Part shown: in pieces, positions 10,701-36,612 of the stretch
Position numbering within the stretch: the stretch's first letter is position 1
How the letters are laid out: every line of letters begins with the position of its first letter
Assembly (NCBI GenBank): GCA_032718475.1
Contig: JAUCBJ010000743.1
Span: 1-36,612, forward strand
DNA from: Nemertoderma westbladi
Lineage: Eukaryota > Xenacoelomorpha > Nemertodermatida > Nemertodermatidae
DNA: 36,612 nt
Direction: 5' to 3'
Program-made: the position numbers and the translations under genes
The notes under the pieces: model-generated
The model's database searches: none
What the model was told of the DNA's origin: nothing
What the model saw: only the letters and a program-made list of their open reading frames with translations

Positions 10701-11474
10701 TTTGGTATGACTTTAATTGGTAGCCAAATGAAAATAGTATGCCAGTCTGCAAACCAGTCTGTCAGCACTGCAGTAAGGCAGTATCCTGGTATCAATGGCT
10801 GTAGGTCATCTCTACCGGTATACAGTACAGCAGTACACCACACCAGTCCGAGTCCACTACAGCAATAAATGGACTACTAGCAGGCTACTACAGTACCAGC
10901 AGACTAGTGTAAGACAACTTTTTAATAATGCAGTAATCAGGTAATGGTACCTGGGTACAGGATGTATTTACCAAGGACTACCGGTACTATACTACAGGAC
11001 TGGCACACCCCTTCCCTAGCAGCCTAGCGAAGTCCATTCTGCCATTGGTTTGGTATTGCTTTACTATTACATTGTTATAGACATTGTTATCAAGAGGGTT
11101 TTCATGAAATTTAGTACATCACATTCGTAATTATTTGTAACATAATATATTTTGGTGTCAAGAAATAAAGGACGAGCGCAGCGAGGCTTGTAACAAAGGG
11201 GACGAGTGTTGTGTACTAACTATTCAATATAGTCTGACAGTCTGATAGTCTAGAACGACCGTGTTTAGTACATTGTGCGACATAACAACGATGTGAAAAG
11301 TATCCCTATTGGTAGGGGAATGTTGTGACACAGATGATAACGGACTCAACTAACGGTATATTGTCTCACCCCACAATATACATGGACCTCCCTCTCTCTA
11401 TATTCTTTATCTCTGGTCATTTACTATACTAAACAGCTAAAAAAAGTTCTCAAGCCAGGTTCCAGTTCCAGGTA

Positions 11475-11501
11475 CCCCCCCCCCCCCCCCCCCCCCCCCC
11501 C
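11475..11501 (+). repeat. C27 homopolymer
   Basis: Twenty-seven consecutive C residues. A second C27 run lies at 32975-33001. Confidence 0.95.
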
Positions 11502-12021
11502 AACTGCCTTTCTGATATTATTACTTTATAGGGCTATTATTATTAGGCACTTTATATTACTATTAGGTACTTACTTTACTGCTTTATATTACTAGTAGGT
11601 ACTCTATGTTATTACTTTATTATTTATTACGATAGCCGACCCAATATTCCCCACCCCAGAGTGAAAACACATCAATGGCCCCGATACGGGCTCTTCATTA
11701 ATATAATAATTAACTTCTGAACTTGTTCTGTTAGTAGTTTAGCCTAATGTCAGAATGTTGTAATACGGCACCTTCAGACCTTAAATACCTATTACCTGAT
11801 TACTGTATTATAGGTAACTAGTATAGTAGTTAATGTACAGATGTAGTAACTGTACTATTCCCCAGCGATATACCAGCGGTAGGACTATAACTAAACCAGT
11901 AAAACTGTCAATCTGTCTGTTTGTAGGTTAAGTATACACTCAGATACTGGTATAATAAATCATTCTACGGTAGCAGTTACAGCTTACAGCAATACCAGAA
12001 TACTGCAGTATGAAATGAATG

Positions 12022-12039
12022 GACTTCGCTAGCGAAGTC
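12022..12039. other. Perfect 18-bp palindrome upstream of AFG3L2
   Basis: GACTTCGCTAGCGAAGTC is fully self-complementary and lies about 80 bp before the AFG3L2 start codon. The overlapping 16-mer gaatggacttcgctag (12017-12032) has an exact inverted copy at 11024-11039. This could be a transposon end remnant or a binding site for a dimeric factor. Confidence 0.7.
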
Positions 12040-12120
12040 GGATCAGGCAGTATGCCATTCCTGTAGTATAGTAGTCCTTGCTATTTACTGATTTAATATT
12101 ACATTTTATATTCGAACATC

Positions 12121-31695
<19,575 letters not shown>

Positions 31696-32090
31696 TTTAT
31701 CGAATGTTGCCAATTGATATCGAATATTTTGATAAGAAGTGCAATTATTACTCCATCGTGGACAGCTATACAACTTCCATCTGTCCCATGAATGTATCGG
31801 TATAACTTCTGAGTGGTGAGGTTGCGTTAGAGCAATGTTAATTATCATTTGTTACTCACAGCTGACCTAATAACTAAGAAACAATATCAGTAATAATGTA
31901 ATTTCTCAATTAGTTATAGAATTATTATTATACATTTAAAGTTTATAAATTTTTAGTTCATCTCTAATTTATTGTTTTATCAATTTGGCGGCGTCGATCA
32001 CATTGCCCAGACTTTAAAATTTAGAAAGCAAATGTAATGTATATATATTTTCACAATGCGACTTCTCTAATAAAAAAAAAATACTCTAAA
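31696..32090 (+). other. AFG3L2 3' UTR with candidate poly(A) signal
   Basis: The first clear AATAAA well downstream of the stop is at 32069-32074, followed by an A-rich run. Another AATAAA (31687-31692) abuts the stop codon and is unlikely to be used. The actual cleavage site is not determinable here. Confidence 0.5.
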
Positions 32091-32500
32091 AACGTGAATT
32101 CAACCCAGAGCCGCTTGAAATTATACTTAATATCAAAGGGAGAAGAGGTTTCGTGTTTAATAGATACACTGAAAAAAAAACAAAGAGCCGGCTACTAATT
32201 TAACGGATTGTTACCTAGTTACTGCACGGTGAAACAACGACCCACAGCCAAAGTCAACTGGGGCGTTCAAAGTAATCACAATGGCACTGTACTACTACAA
32301 CTACTACTACTAGGATCGGCATGCTGCATTGCAGCTGCATTTTTAAGAATGCTGTGCCGGCTTGTCGACAAAATTGCGCCGCCACAACTCCCTATCACCC
32401 ATGACACATTCACACAGACACATGGCACATTCACAAGAATGCTACGCCGGGTACATTGTGTCAAGTGCAATGCACACATCTCCAACCAGACACTATATAA
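32091..32500 (+). other. No gene supported
   Basis: The ORF at 32208-32519 (103 codons) shows no recognisable family. It lies directly upstream of a LINE scrap and may be diverged LINE sequence in another frame. Confidence 0.35.
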
Positions 32501-32640
32501 CATTGGAGGCCCAAACTAGAACAAAATCGCCTCCGCTTTGCAGGACATTGCTTTCGCCGTGAGGACTAGCTAGTGCATAATCTTGTACTTTGGCAGCCTC
32601 ATGGAGTGAATAAGCATGGAGGACAGGATAGTCGGAATTT
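32501..32640 (+). pseudogene. Non-LTR retrotransposon C-terminal scrap
   Basis: Reads HWRPKLEQNRLRFAGHCFRR, then ED, a TAG stop, then LVHNLVLWQPHGVNKHGG. The 'LRFAGHC.R..D..V.dLvLW.P.HG' pattern is the well-known end of many LINE reverse transcriptase ORFs. One stop inside, no RT core nearby. Confidence 0.8.
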
Positions 32641-32974
32641 GTAATACCCCCAAACAATACCACTAACTCATTGCAGTAGCCGCACCCCCATACCTACTTT
32701 AGCTTTAAACTACAGTACTGTACAGTGTACATGTAATGACGTACTGTGTACATGTACAGTACAAGGCAGTCAGGGGTGCCCTGTTACTTTTAGGGATAAT
32801 ACTCCCACGTTGTTGGGTTTATTGTTTTGTTTTCCTTAAAGTTACCAAATCATCGACAAATGTGTTTAGTCAAGCTAATGCTAATGTTAAGTCTAAGTAT
32901 AGAACATCGCCGTGACCGTCACAAAAGTCGACAACCCCTCCCCCCTCTGTCACAAAATGTTTCGCAAGCTCGAA
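32641..32974 (+). other. No gene; GTACAGTAC-type palindromes
   Basis: 32711-32762 holds interlocking 'tactgtacagtgtacatg' and 'tgtgtacatgtacagtac' segments that can fold. No coding sequence was seen. Confidence 0.45.
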
Positions 32975-33001
32975 CCCCCCCCCCCCCCCCCCCCCCCCCC
33001 C
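32975..33001 (+). repeat. C27 homopolymer
   Basis: Twenty-seven C in a row. Proline- and glycine-rich ORFs across it are artefacts. Confidence 0.95.
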
Positions 33002-33049
33002 AGTGCGTGACATTGACATACTATAAGTAAAATATTTGTAATATTTACG

Positions 33050-33480
33050 GAGGCCCACTGACAGTGGCCACTGAAATGCAAAATATTGAAAACATATTTC
33101 ACGGAAAATCTATTCGCCGTGAACATTTGGTGTGATATTCCAAGGCAAATGAATTTACCGTGAGATTAACGGCAAATACGCATTTGTCGTCTAAATTCAC
33201 GGCAAATGTACTTACCGCGAGATTCCACGCGAATTCCTATTGGAAAAAATTAATAGTTTGACACAGACCCGATTGTACTAGTCTTACAGCAGTAATTATG
33301 AATGGCCACGCTTTACTAAAATTGAAAATGCCGCTAGAAACCAACCAATATAAATCTGCCTTTAATATCACGACAAATAGATTTTCCACCGAAAGGCATG
33401 GTAAATATTCACGGCGATTCCGTGTATGGAAGAATCTCACTGAAAATAGCCACTAGCCAGGGTATATAATATCGCGAAAT
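33050..33480. repeat. Diverged 'ttcacggcaaat' repeat cluster
   Basis: Variants of 'ttcacggcaaatg', 'ttaccg(t/c)gagatt' and 'ttcgccgtgaaca' recur in both orientations from 33097 to 33425. It is flanked by 'cagtggccactgaaa' and 'cactgaaaatagccactagcc', so it is probably an inverted-repeat element. No gene. Confidence 0.6.
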
Positions 33481-34200
33481 GCGAGCGAAGTGAGCGAAAT
33501 TTTGTTGTGGCAAATTAATATTCTCATTTTTCACTTACTTTTACTTTTATTGCACCTTCTACAGTAATAAGACTAAACTTTATGTTAAACTATTATTAGT
33601 GGCCATTGCTAGCCATCATACCCTGTATAATTGAGGGCCCCGCAGTTATTATATAATAAATTTAAGTTCATTACAAAAATTGTATATTCAATAAAGAAAT
33701 ACAGTAACTAAATGCAGTTAATTGAAAAGCTTTAGATGAATAAGCCTACTATTACAACAGAACTAACATGCCCGCTCCCTCGGAAAAAATTTCATAAATA
33801 TATTTTTTATGGCATCCAGAGCAGCATTTAATGGGGATTTCAAATCTGAAAACCGCTTAGAGGGATCTCTTTTAGTTCTGAGTTTCTGTCTGTCAAAATG
33901 TTGGATAGAGAGGCAACCGGTCGATGGACTGGACAGACTAGATTCCACCAAATTATAAAACTGATATCGGAAATGAAATCAGCGACCCCGAAAACCCCCA
34001 TAAAAATCATTTTAGCTCGGTGGTGGTGTGCTTCCTTCATGTCAGACACTATTAACCAACCAGACCCCATACAGGTACATGCAGTTTTGCGCGGGAAGGT
34101 TTGAAATTTGAAGGCAATTATCTCAGAATGACATTTTTTCACACGAAAAATAATACTCCTCCGCCATTTCTTAACCGTTTTTTGCAAATTTGATTTCTAT
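33481..34200. other. No gene; includes a 147-bp-family relative
   Basis: About 33890-34010 matches the ~147-bp repeat family (gacagactagatt, aaactgatatcggaaatgaa, atcagcgacccc). The 115-codon minus-strand ORF (33840-34187) reads through it and is not supported as a gene. Confidence 0.5.
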
Positions 34201-34390
34201 TAAAGGTAATTTCATAAGTTTCAATAAATATCGACCAGTATTCTTGATTTCGTAATATTTCCACATTTTTTTAATGAAAATTTTATTTAACAAAATTTCC
34301 GATTATCAGAAAATGGAAAACGACAATACAAAAAGTGGTCGAAAAATTCGATGAAAATGAACTTTTTTGCGAAATTATTTAAATCTCAAG

Positions 34391-34410
34391 CCAACCGCCA
34401 GGGGGCGCCA
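34391..34410 (+). promoter_or_regulatory. CTCF-like binding motif
   Basis: ccaaccgccagggggcgcca contains CCGCCAGGGGGCGCC, a close match to the bilaterian CTCF core (CC-x-x-CAGGGGGCGC). It stands out against AT-rich flanks, 2.7 kb downstream of AFG3L2. Occupancy is unknown. Confidence 0.5.
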
Positions 34411-34532
34411 AAACATTTTTTTCACATTTTTATTTACTTTAGTTCATTCTCTTTTCGATGGTGTATCGTTTTCTGCGCATTTTTCAACCACATTGGAGAT
34501 ATAAACAATTTTAAAAAATACCAGGGGGGTTA

Positions 34533-34545
34533 CCCCCCCCCCCCC
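34533..34545 (+). repeat. C13 run following a G6 run
   Basis: ggggggtta precedes thirteen C residues, so a G/C hairpin is possible. Confidence 0.85.
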
Positions 34546-34744
34546 TTCCCGTAAGCTGACCGGCGCTTACCGGCTTTACCTTTTTAGACATCATCAGTTT
34601 ATGTCAATATTTATCAACCCAAATAATGGAATTGAAATTTTTTTAACAATTAGGCCTATATACATTTGGAACCTAAATATACAGTACCAAATTGAATGGA
34701 ATTATTACCTTCGAAACACTAAGTATCTAACAAAATCGGTGTAA

Positions 34745-35955
34745 AAGCTTTTGCGGACATAACAAGTCATTTTTCCGCAATGCGCACAATACTCTAAAAT
34801 AGCCCTAAATTTATCCAACTACGCGACTGGAAGGAATTGGAGCCGAGATGACGAAATCTGTCAGCTGATTCTTTGTGGACGTGGAATTTCTTTGTTCTGC
34901 CTTATTCAGCCAATAAGAGCGCAATTTTCCCTTTATGTCTATCAGAGGCCTATGGAAACTCGCGCAATGCATTACAGTCTTTGTTTACTATTTTCTGAGC
35001 ATCAGAACCGGCTCGGAATCTTCTGTGCTTCTGTGTAGAAGTTTCAGACTTTGGCCTAAGAAACATCAGAGGCCTTGATTATAAGAACGTAAATCTATTA
35101 ACTTGTCACATCTGAATCACCGCAATTCATTTCTCATTTACTTAACTAACTGCATATTACTAAATCACCGCATTATTTTACTTCTGTTATTAATTGTTGT
35201 TATATTAATGGATATTGCTGCTATATTTGGAGAATACCGATAAATAATCATAAACCCCTCAATCTTCTTGATTACTGAGGTAAGAGGAACAGGTTTACCG
35301 GTAGCAACTGCGACTTACATTATATTGGTTTTTTGTGAATTAAATGCTATTTCATAATCCCTACGTGTGTCAGTTGCGATCCTCCTTATATATGATCAAA
35401 TTCAGTGACGGTCGGCAGAGTAGTGTGAAATAGTGTGAAGTCGTGTGAATTAGTGTGAAGGTTAATAAAGCATCTCCTAAAGAATGCGCTATTTACGAAA
35501 CTCTGTGGCCATCTAGTTGTGATTAGTATAAGTCATAATTCTGTTTTTATACTTAAAGCGCCACGTCCTAAAGGAACTGTTAATATTTCCCCAAAAGTAA
35601 ATATATTTGTCAGAGATTATATAGTAACGATCAATCGAATAATACAGTAGGTCTACACTGCAATAACTCTCAAGGAATCCGAATCCAGTCTCCCACACCG
35701 TGGGTGATAGGTCGCGCACGGACTGGTTTCGGCTGATGTAACTTCAGTACACTAGGTAATTGATATAGGCTAAAATCGATTTATGAACAAGAGGACAACT
35801 AAAATTGGCAGGTTAAACTGCTAAAGGTCTAAAAGCGCGAACATTAATAGATTTGATTCTTTATTGCACCGTAGGCAATAAAGTCGAATGTACCGGTCGG
35901 ACGGTAAACTGTAGGCCTAATTGCCCAACCACCCCAACCGGTACTTACAGGTACC
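34745..35955 (-). mobile_element. Foldback family, copy 2 (inverted)
   Basis: It is the reverse complement of 4540-5835, over nearly the full length, diverged by substitutions and indels. Its outer end starts with the subterminal module gcttttgcggacataacaag. Short ORFs (such as 35513-35719 minus) have no domain. Confidence 0.85.
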
Positions 35956-35959
35956 CAGT

Positions 35960-36535
35960 GTTCGCGCTTTCAGACCCTTTAACAGTTTAACCAGCCAATT
36001 TTAGGTGTCCTCTTGTTTATAAATCGACTTTAGCCTATAACAATTATTTAGTGCACATGAAGTAACATTAGCGAAGCCAGTCTATGCGCGATCATTCACC
36101 CACAGTTAAGGGAGACTGGATTCGGATGCTTTGAAGTTATTGCGGTGCAGACCTACTGTATTATTAGATTGATCGTTACTATATAATCTCTGACAATATT
36201 ATTCACTTTCGGGGAAATATTAACAGTTCCTTTAGGACGTGGCGCTTTAAGTATATAAACAGAGTTATGACTTATACTAAACACAACTAGATGGCTACTG
36301 ATTTTCGTAAATAGCGCATTCTTTAGGAGATGCTTTATGTAAAGGCTTTTGCGGATCTAGCTAGTCATTTTCCCCGCAAAGTACTCTGTAGGTGTTTTAG
36401 CGGACATAAAAAGCCGTTTTCTTACTGTGTAGGTGTTTTAGTGGACATAAAAAGCCATTTTTCTGTATGTGTACTTTAGCGGACATAACTAGCGATTTTA
36501 TGCTGCAATACGCCAAAATACTCTAATTCTAATTC
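35960..36535 (+). mobile_element. Foldback family, partial copy 3 plus subterminal array
   Basis: 35960-36345 repeats about 4650-5040 in the same orientation, forming a ~380-bp inverted pair with 35490-35850. It then switches at about 36345 to four ~48-bp units in the opposite sense (ttttagcggacataaaaagc) ending gcaatacgccaaaatactct, which matches the outer end of copy 1 reversed. The switch implies a deletion or a nested copy. Confidence 0.8.
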
Positions 36536-36612
36536 TAATTTAATTTCTTTCCAACAATTACTTCCATTTGAATATTCACAATACACAATCACTTATACTG
36601 TACTTGACTTAT

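Larger units (their letters stand above)
10701..12120 (+). other. AFG3L2 upstream region
   Basis: No ORF can be supported. It contains a 16-bp inverted pair (11024-11039 and 12017-12032), a C27 run (11475-11501), and 'taggtact'-type short repeats at 11530-11600. The promoter cannot be pinpointed: no clear TATA box in position and no CpG island was seen. Any 5' UTR exon is undefined. Confidence 0.4.

Noticed and set aside
32827-33058. Proline- and glycine-rich ORFs
   Set aside because: They depend on the C27 run and have no other protein features.

Overview
This is a stretch of a eukaryotic, almost certainly metazoan (probably marine invertebrate) nuclear genome. The evidence is GT-AG introns, a mitochondrial protease most like animal AFG3L2, BEL/Pao-type retroelement pieces, a 5'-truncated non-LTR retrotransposon, a type I hammerhead ribozyme of the kind carried by animal Penelope-like elements, many foldback elements, and long homopolymeric C/G runs. 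The species cannot be told from the sequence. The background is AT-rich, while parts of the host exons are strikingly GC- and CpG-rich.

The only host gene that can be assembled with confidence is AFG3L2 on the + strand (12121-31695). Six exons (12121-13017, 14193-14361, 16917-17326, 17465-17635, 28333-28511, 31092-31695) join in frame to 2430 nt, encoding 809 residues plus stop. The protein has a mitochondrial presequence, two membrane segments, an AAA ATPase with Walker A/B and arginine fingers, and an HEAGH zinc protease site. Everything needed for the inner-membrane m-AAA protease is present.

Layout: 1-2764, minus-strand 5' part of a BEL/Pao-like element (gag with a DUF1759-type domain, running off the window), preceded by a 652-codon frame with two in-frame TGA codons. 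2765-4540, AT-rich with a 118-125 bp duplication. 4540-5880, first copy of a foldback family that recurs inverted at 34745-36535. 6265-6790, 90-bp minisatellite. 7000-12120, several foldback/MITE-like elements, one unassigned 83-codon ORF and the AFG3L2 upstream region. 12121-31695, AFG3L2, whose introns hold most of the repeats. 31696-36612, 3' UTR, a LINE C-terminal scrap, a CTCF-like motif and the second foldback cluster.

Most notable: intron 2, which interrupts the Walker A loop codon by codon (GPPGT-G|G-KT), is filled with about 49 copies of a 32-bp unit made from the exon 2/intron 2 junction itself (22 nt of exon end plus 10 nt of intron). The intact splice donor and P-loop coding segment are therefore repeated about 50 times. 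Intron 4 (10.7 kb) holds the hammerhead ribozyme, an inverted-repeat DNA element, a LINE pseudogene, a 147-bp tandem array, and a composite of BEL/Pao fragments bounded by a 41-bp perfect inverted repeat. Two different 15-bp minisatellites bracket exon 5.
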